Origin: an uncultured Clostridia bacterium
GTDB lineage: Bacteria; Bacillota; Clostridia; TANB77; UBA1234
DNA: 64,000 nucleotides
Assembly: GCA_934149405.1 (NCBI GenBank)
Contig: CAKPEV010000003.1
Location: 62,001 to 126,000, forward strand
Direction: 5' to 3'
Position numbers and translations under genes: made by a program. The notes beneath the pieces are model-generated. The model was given only the letters and a program-made list of their open reading frames with translations, had not been told where the DNA came from and made no database searches. Of the stretch, positions 42,548 to 51,749 are shown piece by piece (within the stretch, counting starts at the first letter, position 1; every line of letters begins with the position of its first letter).

Positions 42548-43294
42548 AAATTAAAGTTCTATAACTCTTTAGAGCCGAAAGATGTGATAAAAAATCGGAT
42601 GAGGGCAAAAATGAATATTGAATTTTTAGCCCTTTGGGAACAAATGCATAATCCGAATTTAAAAGGGGTCGAAATCGATTCCTTTAAAGCGGAGGAGGGT
42701 ACCCATTTTTTTACAATGTCACCGCAAAGGTGGATAAAGGAAACGAATGCTATAGGCATTATTTCTAAATCTGGTAAAAATGGTGGTACATATGCACATC
42801 CGGACATTGCTTTTTAATTTGCAAGTTGAATAAGTCCAGAATTTAATTTATATTTGATTACAGAATTCGAAAGATTAAAGAAAGATGAAAGTTATCAAAA
42901 GAAAATAAATTGGTCTGTTAGAAGAAAACTGGTGAAAACAAATTATAGAATGCACACTGATAGCATAAAAGAAAATTTAATTCCTAAGTTGACAGAAAGT
43001 CAAAAATCATATGCTTATGCTAGCGAGGCAGATATATTAAATGTTGCTTTATTTGGGATGACAGCTAAGGAATGGAAAGACAAAAATCCTAATGTGAGTG
43101 GTAATATGAGGGATTATGCTAATATTCTTCAGCTTGTAATTTTAAGTAATTTAGAAAATGTTAATGCAGAACTCATAAATCAAGGGATGGAACAAAGTAA
43201 AAGGTTAGAGAGATTGAATGAAATTGCTAAAAAGCAATTACAAACTTTACAAAATAGTAAAAGTATTGAGAAGATCGAAAATTTGCCCTTTTAA
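42548..43294 (+). pseudogene. Degenerate KilA-N domain gene
   Basis: KilA-N proteins are DNA-binding proteins of phages and mobile elements. The remnant runs in one frame: YNSLEPKDVIKN, IEFLALWEQMHNPN and TNAIGIISKSGKNGG, then FASxISPEFNLYLITEFERL and HTDSIKENLIPKLTESQ, LNVALFGMTAKEW. Two nonsense codons break it: TAA at 42817 where relatives have Glu, and TGA near 42829 where they have Trp (FASW). The start region is missing, and a conserved Trp (KNWMR) reads CGG at 42596. It cannot give a full protein under the standard code. Marks an old mobile element at the tRNA. Confidence 0.8.
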
Positions 43295-43436
43295 CTTGAA
43301 TTAAGTTAAAATTTATACTTTATGATCAACGGAAATAATATAAAATTTGAAATTTATCTTAAGCTGTGATATATTATTGCCAAGCAAAATCGCATATATA
43401 AAAGAATCAGATTGTAATCTGAGAAAGGAAAAAGTT

Positions 43437-44183
43437 ATGAGCAAAAAACGGATAACATCTTATCTGGTATTACTTGTGGTGATTGTAGCACTTATGAACA
43501 TGATTACGGCATGCGTTATATCAGAGGAAATACCAATTCCAACAGTTGAAGAGAATGTTTATATCTACGATGAAGATAATATCGTTGATGATGATGTAGA
43601 AAAAATTCTCAACCAAATGCTAGTAGAACTTGAAGAGAAAACTGGAGTTGAGTTTGCTGTTGTCTCAGTAAAAAGTCTGCTTGGTCGAAGTATTGAATAT
43701 TATGCAAATGACTTATTTAACACCTTGGGCATAGGCAAAAAAGAAAAAGACAATGGAGTATTGCTTTTATTCTCTCGCTCTGATAAAAAAGTCAGACTAG
43801 AAATAGGTAGAGGATTAGAGGGATGCTTAAATGACTCAAAATGTGGTCGGATACTCGATGACTACTTCGTTCCTTATCGCGGAGATGATGAATACACTAA
43901 AGCAACAGAAATGACGGTGAAAGCCGTTTTAAATGTTCTTGCTAAAGAGTATGAAATTGATATTCAAGGATTAGAAGAAAATACATCGGTCGAAAATGAT
44001 GAAGAGATAACTTTATCGAAAGTATTACTACTGATCTTTATTTTTTTCCTTGTAATGATAATTATTTGGCTCCTTTGTGATAATGGTAACTCATCTGGTA
44101 GATACCATAGAAGTTATTCAGGAGGTTCATCAGGTGGTGGATTTGGCGGAGGCTTTTCTGGAGGCGGAGGCGCTTCACGATAA
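43437..44183 (+). CDS. TPM-domain (YgcG-type) membrane protein
   Basis: 248 residues from ATG 43437 (GAAAGGA upstream). Signal peptide ending near MITAC, a possible lipobox, then a TPM domain (about 38-170: YIYDEDNIV, FNTLGIGKKEKDNGVLLLFSRSDKKVRLEIGRGLEG), one transmembrane helix (about 190-212) and a Gly/Ser-rich tail (GGSSGGGFGGGFSGGGG) typical of YgcG proteins. Directly followed by lemA, the usual partner. Uses two in-frame CGG codons, unlike the native-style genes. Confidence 0.85.
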   Translation: MSKKRITSYLVLLVVIVALMNMITACVISEEIPIPTVEENVYIYDEDNIVDDDVEKILNQMLVELEEKTGVEFAVVSVKSLLGRSIEYYANDLFNTLGIGKKEKDNGVLLLFSRSDKKVRLEIGRGLEGCLNDSKCGRILDDYFVPYRGDDEYTKATEMTVKAVLNVLAKEYEIDIQGLEENTSVENDEEITLSKVLLLIFIFFLVMIIIWLLCDNGNSSGRYHRSYSGGSSGGGFGGGFSGGGGASR

Positions 44184-44226
44184 CAAATTGCAAATCAAAA
44201 ACAAAACAACTAGGAGGTAACTCACA

Positions 44227-44799
44227 ATGAAAAATAGCACAAGAATATTGGTTGGTATCGTTGTTGCAGTAATGGCAGTATTTTGGATCTTCGGCACTAG
44301 AAACAGTTTACTAACTCTAAAAGAAGATGTCAAAATGCAACAGGCTCAAATTGAAACAGCACTTCAAAGGCGGAGCGATCTTATTCCAAACTTAGTAGAG
44401 ACGGTTAAGGGATATGCAAAGCATGAAGAAGAAGTATTTACAGCAGTTGCAGACGCACGAACGAAACTTGCAGGAAGCATCGAAAGTGGAGATATTAAAA
44501 GCATAAGTGAAGCAAACGATGCTTTAGATACTGCTCTTAGTAGATTACTTGCAATTTCAGAAAATTATCCAGAACTCAAAGCAAGTGAACAATTTATAGC
44601 ATTGCAAGATGAACTCGCAGGAACAGAAAACAGAATTGCAGTAGCACGACAGTATTACAATGAAAAATTGAATGCTTATAATACAGCAGTTCAGAGATTC
44701 CCTAATGTCATAATAGCAGAAATGATTGGATATTATCCAATGGAATACTTTGAAGCAGACGAAAGTGCAAAAGAAGTACCAAAAGTAAATTTCGATTAA
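44227..44799 (+). CDS. lemA: LemA family protein
   Basis: 190 residues: one N-terminal transmembrane helix, then a four-helix bundle. The family signature LQRRSDLIPNLVETVKGYAKHEEEVF is present, as are AENRIAVARQYYNEKLNAYN and RFPNVI. Here CGG (44372) encodes the second Arg of the conserved QRR/QRRYDLIPN motif, showing CGG read as Arg in this gene. Likely operon with the TPM gene 43 bp upstream (AGGAGGT site). Function of LemA is unclear; it accompanies TPM proteins in many bacteria. Confidence 0.92.
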   Translation: MKNSTRILVGIVVAVMAVFWIFGTRNSLLTLKEDVKMQQAQIETALQRRSDLIPNLVETVKGYAKHEEEVFTAVADARTKLAGSIESGDIKSISEANDALDTALSRLLAISENYPELKASEQFIALQDELAGTENRIAVARQYYNEKLNAYNTAVQRFPNVIIAEMIGYYPMEYFEADESAKEVPKVNFD

Positions 44800-45107
44800 C
44801 TTAAAACCTAAAAACATAGATAGCTAAAATAAGTTATCAATAAAAAGTAGCACCTATTAGGTACCCCCAATAGGTGCTATTCTTATCCATACAAAGGTAT
44901 CTGCTACTTAGCTATACACTAAACATGCATTGCATGTAGTATCAGATTACGCATAAACTGAAACGGAATCATATATATTTATAATCAACAAACCTTGCAA
45001 TCTAAACAAAAAGATGATACACTCTCCTTATTCTAATATGTTATATCCTTTTTGGCAAAACGACATGAGACAGTTTTATTAAAAATAATTTTTTAGGGGG
45101 AATTGCT
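44800..45107 (+). other. Gene-free stretch after lemA
   Basis: Contains a terminator hairpin at 44848-44879 (TAGCACCTATT with AATAGGTGCTA around GGTACCCCC) and an AT-rich region leading to the 45108 gene. No other element is visible. Confidence 0.6.
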
Positions 45108-45890
45108 ATGGAAAAAAGTGTTTTTAGGCAAATTTTTAAAGAAATTCTGTATTTAGTAGCTCTTTTTATTTTGATGTTTTTGGGGGCGACCACTTTGGTC
45201 ATCTGTGTGGCTGGAAATTATCCGATAATTAACAAAGTAATACTTGTTATTATTTTTTATGTTTATGCGGTAGTATGGTTTACAATGTTTGCAAAAACAA
45301 CAAGCAAAAGAAAAAAACAAGAAGCGCAGATAATAAAGGAAAAAAAGATATTAGAAATAGAAGAACGGTATAAATGTTATATAGACTTGGTAAATGTTCA
45401 AGTTCAAAAAACATTAGAAAAACTCGGCGAAGAAGTGTTTAGAGCATTTGACGTTAATACAAGTCCAGAATATTTAATTTCTTTTGATAACTATAAGGAT
45501 TGGATATGTGAAAGTAGAGTTGTCAATAAGCTGGACAGTTTTACTATAGCTAGTTGCTTAATGTACAGTATTATAGACGATCCTATAATTACAATTAAGG
45601 GTAACAAAAGGATTGCAGAGCTAGAAGAACTTGAGTTTAATATCAATCTTGATGTAGCAATGAATTGCGCTTTACAAATCATATCCGAGCCGACCACTTA
45701 TTATGATGACCATTTTGCAAAGGTAGAAAGAAAAGATCAAAAGGTAAATGCATCCGATTGGCTTAATAAAAATAGCGATTTATATCAAAGAATAACCGAA
45801 GCTATTTACCATGATGAACAGGAAGATGAAAGAACTTCAATTATGCAGTTTTCGAACTTGCTACGACTTATTTACTTAAATTGTGAATAA
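45108..45890 (+). CDS. Membrane protein with two N-terminal helices, unknown
   Basis: 260 residues. Two transmembrane helices (about 12-32 and 42-62), a basic stretch KTTSKRKKQEAQ, then a soluble alpha-helical domain (about 80-260) with no motif I recognise; FDNYKDWICESRVVNKLDSF and ASDWLNKNSDLYQRITEAIY are its most distinctive parts. Own AGGGGGA ribosome site and terminator. One in-frame CGG (45369) and the mixed codon style group it with the atypical genes. Confidence 0.7.
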   Translation: MEKSVFRQIFKEILYLVALFILMFLGATTLVICVAGNYPIINKVILVIIFYVYAVVWFTMFAKTTSKRKKQEAQIIKEKKILEIEERYKCYIDLVNVQVQKTLEKLGEEVFRAFDVNTSPEYLISFDNYKDWICESRVVNKLDSFTIASCLMYSIIDDPIITIKGNKRIAELEELEFNINLDVAMNCALQIISEPTTYYDDHFAKVERKDQKVNASDWLNKNSDLYQRITEAIYHDEQEDERTSIMQFSNLLRLIYLNCE

Positions 45891-46240
45891 AACTTAAAAT
45901 AGAAAAGCTAGATATTTTAATTAGGTATCTAGCTTTTCTTGAAAATATCAATTGATGGTATGGTTACCATTCATCCTTAACTTATGACAAATGTTGAATT
46001 ATAATGTCTTTATGTAGCACACCTAAGTTTAAGATGCATTTTTGTAAAATACAATTATGTTCTATATACACTTTTAACTTTTAAGATTGAACAATAATAT
46101 GGTATGAATTGTTTTAACAATTTTTAACACATAAAGCTTTACATTATGTAAATTCAATGATATAATTGCCGAGTATGAATGTTAAACATTAAGAAGTTAT
46201 GTATTATAACTTCAAGTAACACAAAAAAAGGAGAATTATT
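45891..46240 (+). other. Gene-free stretch before purA
   Basis: A terminator hairpin at 45901-45940 (AGAAAAGCTAGATA with TATCTAGCTTTTCT) closes the 45108 unit. A TATAAT box at 46159-46164 is a probable -10 element for purA. No gene seen. Confidence 0.6.
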
Positions 46241-47518
46241 ATGGCAGTTGACGTTGTTCTCGGCGCATTCTATGGCGATGAGGGAAAAGGAAAGGTTATT
46301 GACTACTTGGCAAAAGATGCTGATGTTGCTCTTCGGGCGACTGGTGGCAATAACGCAGGGCATACTATTAAGGTAAATGGCACTGAGTTCAAATTTCATT
46401 TGATTCCTTCGGGAATTTTAAATGAGGGCACGGTGGCAATCATTGGTAATGGCGTTGTTATTGACCCTGCAGTTCTTGTCGAAGAGATCAAAGATATTGA
46501 GAGCCATGGATACAGCGCAGAAAACTTAAGGATTAGCTCGAAAGCGCATCTGATTTTTCCGTACCATGTGCAGATGGATCAGCTTCTTGAAGATCGGCGT
46601 GCAGAAAACAAGATTGGCACAACAAAACGTGGAATTGGTCCTGCATACTGCGATAAGTATGAACGTTGTGGCATAAGGGTTGAAGACCTGTACAAGCCTG
46701 ATTTTTTAGGCAAGCTCATGAACACTTTACGTTGGAAGAATGAAACATTTATCTGGAGTACTTCTGCTAGCAATCAGTATGATGCTTTCAATGTCTATGA
46801 GCTTTACGACAAGTATATGTTTTATGCAGAGATTCTTAAACCCTATGTAGTAGACACAGTTTCGCTTATTCACAAGTACATAAAAGAAGGCAAAAAGATT
46901 ATCTGTGAAGGTGCGCAGGCAACTTTGCTTGACATTGACTTTGGAAGTTATCCGTATGTGACATCATCGAACCCGACAATTGGTGGAATTATCACCGGAA
47001 GCGGAATAAATCCTCAGAGTTTGGGAGAAATATACGGTGTGATAAAGGCGTACTCGTCCAAAGTTGGAGAAGGACCGTATCCTACCGAGCAAAATAACGA
47101 AATTGGCGATTTGATTCGTGAGCTTGGTCACGAATATGGTGCAACTACCAAGCGCCCTAGAAGGTGTGGCTGGCTGGATTTGCCTGCTCTCCAGTATGCA
47201 ATCGAAATCAATGGTATCACTGCTTTGGCAGTAAATCATCTTGATACAATTGGAAAACTTGAAAGGTTTGAAGTTTGTGTCGGTTATGATTTTGATGGAC
47301 AGCGTATTGACTTTGATATAAGTAAAATTGGAGACACCAATGTGAAGCCTGTTTATGAAGAGTTTGAGGGCAACTTCGGCGATATCTCAAATTGCAGGAA
47401 AAGAGAAGAACTTCCGTTGAATGCAAGAAAGTATATCGAATTCATCGAAGAATATACTGGAATTCCGGTAAAATTTATTGGAGTTGGACCTGAGCGCGAG
47501 CAGATGATTATCGAATGA
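46241..47518 (+). CDS. purA: Adenylosuccinate synthetase
   Basis: First committed step from IMP to AMP. 425 residues, normal length. GDEGKGKVIDYLA (GTP-binding loop and catalytic Asp), ATGGNNAGHTI, GTTKRGIGPAYCDK, EGAQATLLDIDFGSYPYVTSSN and TTKRPRRCGWLD are all present. The start follows AAAAGGAGA. Codon use is conspicuously GC-richer than gapA or gatB nearby: CGT, CGC and two in-frame CGG codons (46333 and 46594), both at positions where an Arg or polar residue fits. No other pur gene is adjacent. Possible xenologue of the native gene. Confidence 0.96.
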   Translation: MAVDVVLGAFYGDEGKGKVIDYLAKDADVALRATGGNNAGHTIKVNGTEFKFHLIPSGILNEGTVAIIGNGVVIDPAVLVEEIKDIESHGYSAENLRISSKAHLIFPYHVQMDQLLEDRRAENKIGTTKRGIGPAYCDKYERCGIRVEDLYKPDFLGKLMNTLRWKNETFIWSTSASNQYDAFNVYELYDKYMFYAEILKPYVVDTVSLIHKYIKEGKKIICEGAQATLLDIDFGSYPYVTSSNPTIGGIITGSGINPQSLGEIYGVIKAYSSKVGEGPYPTEQNNEIGDLIRELGHEYGATTKRPRRCGWLDLPALQYAIEINGITALAVNHLDTIGKLERFEVCVGYDFDGQRIDFDISKIGDTNVKPVYEEFEGNFGDISNCRKREELPLNARKYIEFIEEYTGIPVKFIGVGPEREQMIIE

Positions 47519-47524
47519 TTTTTG

Positions 47525-47554
47525 AAGGCAAGAGTTAATATGACTCTTGCTTTT
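47525..47554 (+). terminator. Terminator after purA
   Basis: AAGGCAAGAGTTA pairs with TGACTCTTGCTTTT. Confidence 0.8.
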
Positions 47555-47638
47555 CAATTTGCAAATATTGATTTTATCAAGAGTTTATGATAAAATAACA
47601 ACGAAGAAAACAAATTTATTTAAAGAGAGGATTTCAGT

Positions 47639-47899
47639 ATGAAAAAACTTACTAAGCGGAGAATGTCAAGTTGCATGTTTTCACTTGTTGTGGTTATGAT
47701 ATGTGTACTTTGCATGTTAGTGCTTATGGTACCTATTGTGCTAGGTGAAGACATTTCGACAAAGCTGAAAGTACTTTTTACGGTATTTTCAGTAGTGGTT
47801 GCTATTATGATCGTTCTTGGGTTTTATGTCATGTACAAAGTTCGAAAAATGATGACAAGGCATGAAGCAAATATGGAGGAAAAGGATGCAGATATGTGA
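47639..47899 (+). CDS. Two-helix membrane protein, 86 residues
   Basis: Basic N-terminus MKKLTKRRMSSC, two hydrophobic helices (about 13-33 and 48-68) and a charged C-terminal tail. No family recognised. Its end overlaps the start of the P-loop gene by 14 bp, so the two are translationally coupled. In-frame CGG at 47656. Confidence 0.65.
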   Translation: MKKLTKRRMSSCMFSLVVVMICVLCMLVLMVPIVLGEDISTKLKVLFTVFSVVVAIMIVLGFYVMYKVRKMMTRHEANMEEKDADM

Positions 47900-48563
47900 A
47901 TCTACGGTTGCTAGTGCAATTAGGTACTGCTACAGGAAATATTGTAGAGCCAATATTATAATTGCAGGACCTATTGGATCAGGGAAAAAAGAGCTAGCAA
48001 ATGCAATGAAGGATTGGTTTGATACAATAAGCGGAGAACATGTTACGGTTTTTTCACAGGAGGATTATTATAAGGAAAAAGAATTGATTCCAGAAGAAAA
48101 GGAGTACGGAAGACGGATTGATTCTATTAAGGCCTTTGAAAAAGAAAGATTCATTATGGATGTTAGAAATTTGCTTGATAAGGGATGTGTGTTAATCAAC
48201 AGATATAACATCAAAGATTGGAGTAAGAAATGGCCATATAGGTATGTGGATATCAATGGTGTACAAGAAGGCGAACCGAAATGTAGAATAGAAGCATTTC
48301 AAAATAATCGCACTAACATTTTCATTGGATTACATGCAATAACTTTCCTCAAACAAATTGTTCCCGATTCAGTTACTATTTATCTTAATACAGATGCTAG
48401 TACATGGATGCCGAGGAGAATTAAAGAAGAAATGTTTCTTCCATTTCCAAAGAATCGTAATGCTGAGCAAATTTCGGAATATTATGAAAATTTCATTCTC
48501 CCTCAGATTGCAGAAGATGTATTACCACAACTAGATATGGCAGATATCGTGGTAAAATATTAA
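47886..48563 (+). CDS. Uridine kinase-like P-loop protein with altered Walker A
   Basis: 225 residues from ATG 47886 (GGAGG 8 nt upstream). P-loop NIIIAGPIGSGKKELANAM, then VFSQEDYYKEKELIPEEKEY as the kinase substrate-side motif, IDSIKAFEKERFIMDV, and RRIKEEMFLPFPKNR as lid-like segment. It resembles uridine kinase/AAA_18-type nucleoside kinases. The residue after the P-loop GK is Lys instead of Ser/Thr, so Mg-ATP binding may be weak or absent. In-frame CGG. Coupled to the 86-residue membrane protein. Confidence 0.65.
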   Translation: MQICESTVASAIRYCYRKYCRANIIIAGPIGSGKKELANAMKDWFDTISGEHVTVFSQEDYYKEKELIPEEKEYGRRIDSIKAFEKERFIMDVRNLLDKGCVLINRYNIKDWSKKWPYRYVDINGVQEGEPKCRIEAFQNNRTNIFIGLHAITFLKQIVPDSVTIYLNTDASTWMPRRIKEEMFLPFPKNRNAEQISEYYENFILPQIAEDVLPQLDMADIVVKY

Positions 48564-48569
48564 ACCCAA

Positions 48570-48607
48570 AATGGTGTGAATTTAAAAAAATTCATACCAT
48601 TTTTTTG
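48570..48607 (+). terminator. Terminator after P-loop gene
   Basis: AATGGTGTGAATTT pairs with AAATTCATACCATT, then TTTTTT. Confidence 0.9.
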
Positions 48608-48694
48608 ATTATAAATAAAGGTTAAATATTGCAAAGTTGGATAAAATGATATAGAATGAATTTGTAATTTTAAATGAATTGGAGGAATATTATT

Positions 48695-49711
48695 ATGTCA
48701 ATAAAAGTTGCTATTAATGGATTTGGACGTATTGGACGTCTAGCATTTAGACAAATGTTTGGAGCAGAGGGATACGAGATTGTTGCAATAAACGATCTAA
48801 CAAGCCCAACAATGCTTGCACATTTGTTAAAATATGATTCTGCACAAGGTAGATATGCAAAAGCTGATACTGTATTTGCAGGAGAAGATTCAATAACAGT
48901 AGATGGAAAGGAAATAAAGATATACGCAAAACCAAATGCTGAAGAACTTCCATGGGGAGAAATTGGCGTTGATGTTGTTTTAGAATGTACAGGTTTCTAT
49001 ACAACAAAAGAAAAAGCAGAAGCTCATATCAGAGCAGGCGCAAAAAAAGTTGTTATTTCTGCACCAGCAGGTAAAGATTTACCAACAATAGTATTTGGAG
49101 TAAACGAAAATATCTTAAAACCAGAAGATACAGTTATTTCAGCAGCTTCTTGTACAACAAACTGCTTAGCTCCAATGGCTAATACACTTAATAAATACGC
49201 ACCAATCGAATCTGGTATAATGTCAACAATCCATGCTTATACAGGAGACCAAATGATACTTGATGGTCCTCACAGAAAAGGAGATTTAAGAAGAGCTAGA
49301 GCTGCTGCAGTAAACATAGTTCCTAACTCAACAGGCGCAGCTAAAGCGATCGGACTTGTTATTCCAGAATTAAATGGAAAACTAATTGGATCTGCACAAA
49401 GAGTCCCAGTTCCAACAGGTTCTACAACAATATTAACAGCAGTAGTTAGAGGAAACGACATAACAGTAGAAGGAATCAACGCTGCTATGAAAGCTGCTTC
49501 ATCAGCATCTTTCGGTTATACAGAAGAGCCACTTGTTTCATCAGATATCATAGGAATTACTTATGGATCATTATTTGATGCTACACAAACAATGGTTACA
49601 AAAATAGAAGACGGATTATATCAAGTACAAGTTGTTGCTTGGTATGATAACGAAAATTCATATACTAGCCAAATGGTTAGAACAATTAAATATTTTGCAG
49701 AACTAGGTTAA
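48695..49711 (+). CDS. gapA: Glyceraldehyde-3-phosphate dehydrogenase
   Basis: Glycolytic NAD-dependent dehydrogenase, 338 residues. Rossmann start MSIKVAINGFGRIGRLAFRQ, catalytic ASCTTNCLAP, and WYDNENSYTSQMV near the end. ATG 48695 is used because TTGGAGG lies before it. First gene of a gapA-pgk-tpiA-gpmI operon; no cggR regulator gene precedes it. A hairpin at 49721-49749 (GGGGACGAA with TTCGTCCCC), without a T-run, separates it from pgk and may tune processing. Confidence 0.97.
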   Translation: MSIKVAINGFGRIGRLAFRQMFGAEGYEIVAINDLTSPTMLAHLLKYDSAQGRYAKADTVFAGEDSITVDGKEIKIYAKPNAEELPWGEIGVDVVLECTGFYTTKEKAEAHIRAGAKKVVISAPAGKDLPTIVFGVNENILKPEDTVISAASCTTNCLAPMANTLNKYAPIESGIMSTIHAYTGDQMILDGPHRKGDLRRARAAAVNIVPNSTGAAKAIGLVIPELNGKLIGSAQRVPVPTGSTTILTAVVRGNDITVEGINAAMKAASSASFGYTEEPLVSSDIIGITYGSLFDATQTMVTKIEDGLYQVQVVAWYDNENSYTSQMVRTIKYFAELG

Positions 49712-49720
49712 AATATAATA

Positions 49721-49749
49721 GGGGACGAAAATCTAAGTTCGTCCCCTAA
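49721..49749 (+). other. Intercistronic hairpin gapA-pgk
   Basis: Perfect 9-bp GC-rich stem (GGGGACGAA/TTCGTCCCC) with 8-nt loop and only a weak T tract; likely an mRNA-stability or partial-termination element. Confidence 0.6.
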
Positions 49750-49777
49750 ATTTGCTATATAGATTGGAGATAAAAAT

Positions 49778-50959
49778 ATGAATAAAAAGACTATTGAAGA
49801 TATTGATGTTAATGGAAAAAGAGTGTTGGTAAGATGTGATTTTAATGTTCCTCTAGATATAAACGATAAATCAAAAATAACAGATGATAGAAGAATTAGA
49901 GAAGCTCTTCCAACAATTAAGTATTTAATGAGTCATGGTGCTAGAGTGATTCTTTGTTCACACATTGGAAAAACAAAGGACAAGCAAACACTTGCACCAG
50001 TTGCAAAGAGATTATCAGAATTATTAGGAAGAGATGTTCCTTTTGCAAGTGATGTAATTGGAAACGATGCTAGAGCAAAAGTTGCTGAGTTAAAAGATGG
50101 AGATGTTATGCTACTTGAAAATGTTCGTATGCATCCAGAAGAAGAAGCAAATGATCCAGAGTTTGCAAAAGAACTTGCTTCACTTGCTGAAGTATATGTA
50201 AATGATGCTTTCGGTACAGCACATAGAGCTCATGCTTCAACAGCCGGAGTTGCAAATTATTTACCAGCAGTATGTGGATACTTGATTCAAAAAGAAATAG
50301 GAATAATGGGAGATGCATTAAATAATCCAAAGAGACCATTCTTAGCAATACTTGGTGGAGCAAAGGTTTCATCAAAAATAGGAGTTATTGAAAATTTATT
50401 AGACAAAGTAGATGGACTAATGATTGGCGGTGGAATGGCATATACATTTAGCAAAGCAATGGGCGGAAGAATAGGAAAGTCACTTTGCGAAGATGATAAA
50501 CTAGATTTAGCAAAAGAAATACTTGCAAAAGCTAAAGAAAAGAATGTTACTGTATATCTACCAATTGATACAATATGTGCAAAAGAGATCTCTGCAGATG
50601 CTGAAACAATGGTAGTTCCAACAAATGATATTCCTGATGATTGGGAAGGTTTAGATATCGGTCCTGAATCAACAAAGAAATTTGTAGAAGCAATAAAAGA
50701 GTATAAAACAATAATTTGGAACGGACCAGTTGGATATTCTGAATTAGATAAATTTGCTACAGGAACAATTAGCATAGCAAAAGCATTAGCTGAAAACGAA
50801 GATGCAATAACAATAATAGGTGGAGGAGATAGTGCTGCAGCTGTTGAAAAATTTGGACTATCAAGCAAAATGACACACGTATCAACAGGCGGTGGAGCTT
50901 CACTTGAATTTATTGAAGGAAAGGTACTACCAGGCATAGCTTGTTTATTAGATAAATAA
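49778..50959 (+). CDS. pgk: Phosphoglycerate kinase
   Basis: Makes ATP from 1,3-bisphosphoglycerate. 393 residues. N-terminal VLVRCDFNVPLD, substrate-binding RIREALPTIKYLMSHGARVI and hinge GGAKVSSKIGVIENLL, nucleotide-binding GGGDSAAAVEKFGL near the C-terminus. Second gene of the glycolytic operon. Confidence 0.97.
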   Translation: MNKKTIEDIDVNGKRVLVRCDFNVPLDINDKSKITDDRRIREALPTIKYLMSHGARVILCSHIGKTKDKQTLAPVAKRLSELLGRDVPFASDVIGNDARAKVAELKDGDVMLLENVRMHPEEEANDPEFAKELASLAEVYVNDAFGTAHRAHASTAGVANYLPAVCGYLIQKEIGIMGDALNNPKRPFLAILGGAKVSSKIGVIENLLDKVDGLMIGGGMAYTFSKAMGGRIGKSLCEDDKLDLAKEILAKAKEKNVTVYLPIDTICAKEISADAETMVVPTNDIPDDWEGLDIGPESTKKFVEAIKEYKTIIWNGPVGYSELDKFATGTISIAKALAENEDAITIIGGGDSAAAVEKFGLSSKMTHVSTGGGASLEFIEGKVLPGIACLLDK

Positions 50960-50981
50960 ATTTAGAAAGAAGATGATTTTG

Positions 50982-51731
50982 ATGAGAAAAAAAGTTATTG
51001 CAGGAAATTGGAAGATGAATAAGACACCTGCCGAAACAAGAGAATTCATGAAAACATTTCCAAGTTTAGTAAAAGATACAGAAGATGAAGTAGTAATATG
51101 TGTGCCATTTGTAGATTTAGCAGATGCAATTGAGCTTGCTAAAGGTACAAATGTAAAAGTTGGAGCACAAAATATTCACTTCGAAGAAAAGGGAGCTTTC
51201 ACAGGTGAAATTTCTCCAAAGATGCTTAAAGAAATTGGAACAGAATATGTTATAATAGGACATTCTGAAAGAAGACAATACTATGCCGAAACAGATGAGA
51301 GTGTTAACAAAAAGATAAAAGCTGCTTTAAATCATGATTTAAAGCCAATCGTTTGTGTTGGTGAAACTTTAGAACAAAGAGAAGCAGGAATTACTAAAGA
51401 TTTTGTTACAACTCAAGTAAAGAACGCTTTTGAAGGATTAGAAAAAGAAGATGCAAAGAAAATAATAATAGCATACGAGCCTATATGGGCAATCGGTACA
51501 GGAAAAACAGCTTCAAAAGAAGATGCAAATGAAGTTTGCAGTTGGATAAGAGAAGAAATTAGAAGCTTATATGGTGATATAGCTGATGAAATTATAATAC
51601 AATATGGTGGAAGCGTTAAATCTTCTAATGCTAAAGAATTATTTAGCATGCCAGATATTGATGGCGGACTTGTTGGTGGAGCAAGTTTGGATGCAGAAGA
51701 CTTTAGTAAAATTGTAAATTATACTAAATAA
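50982..51731 (+). CDS. tpiA: Triosephosphate isomerase
   Basis: Interconverts dihydroxyacetone phosphate and glyceraldehyde-3-phosphate. 249 residues. GNWKMNK, catalytic His in IIGHSERRQYYAETDE, catalytic Glu in AYEPIWAIGTGKTA, phosphate-binding IQYGGSVKSSN. ATG 50982 is preferred to ATG 50973 by homology. 22 bp after pgk. Confidence 0.97.
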   Translation: MRKKVIAGNWKMNKTPAETREFMKTFPSLVKDTEDEVVICVPFVDLADAIELAKGTNVKVGAQNIHFEEKGAFTGEISPKMLKEIGTEYVIIGHSERRQYYAETDESVNKKIKAALNHDLKPIVCVGETLEQREAGITKDFVTTQVKNAFEGLEKEDAKKIIIAYEPIWAIGTGKTASKEDANEVCSWIREEIRSLYGDIADEIIIQYGGSVKSSNAKELFSMPDIDGGLVGGASLDAEDFSKIVNYTK

Positions 51732-51749
51732 AGAGGGAGACGAAAAGAT

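Noticed and set aside
49721..49749. Full terminator between gapA and pgk
   Set aside because: The stem is strong, but no T-run follows, and pgk has no separate promoter that I can identify; treated as an intercistronic hairpin.
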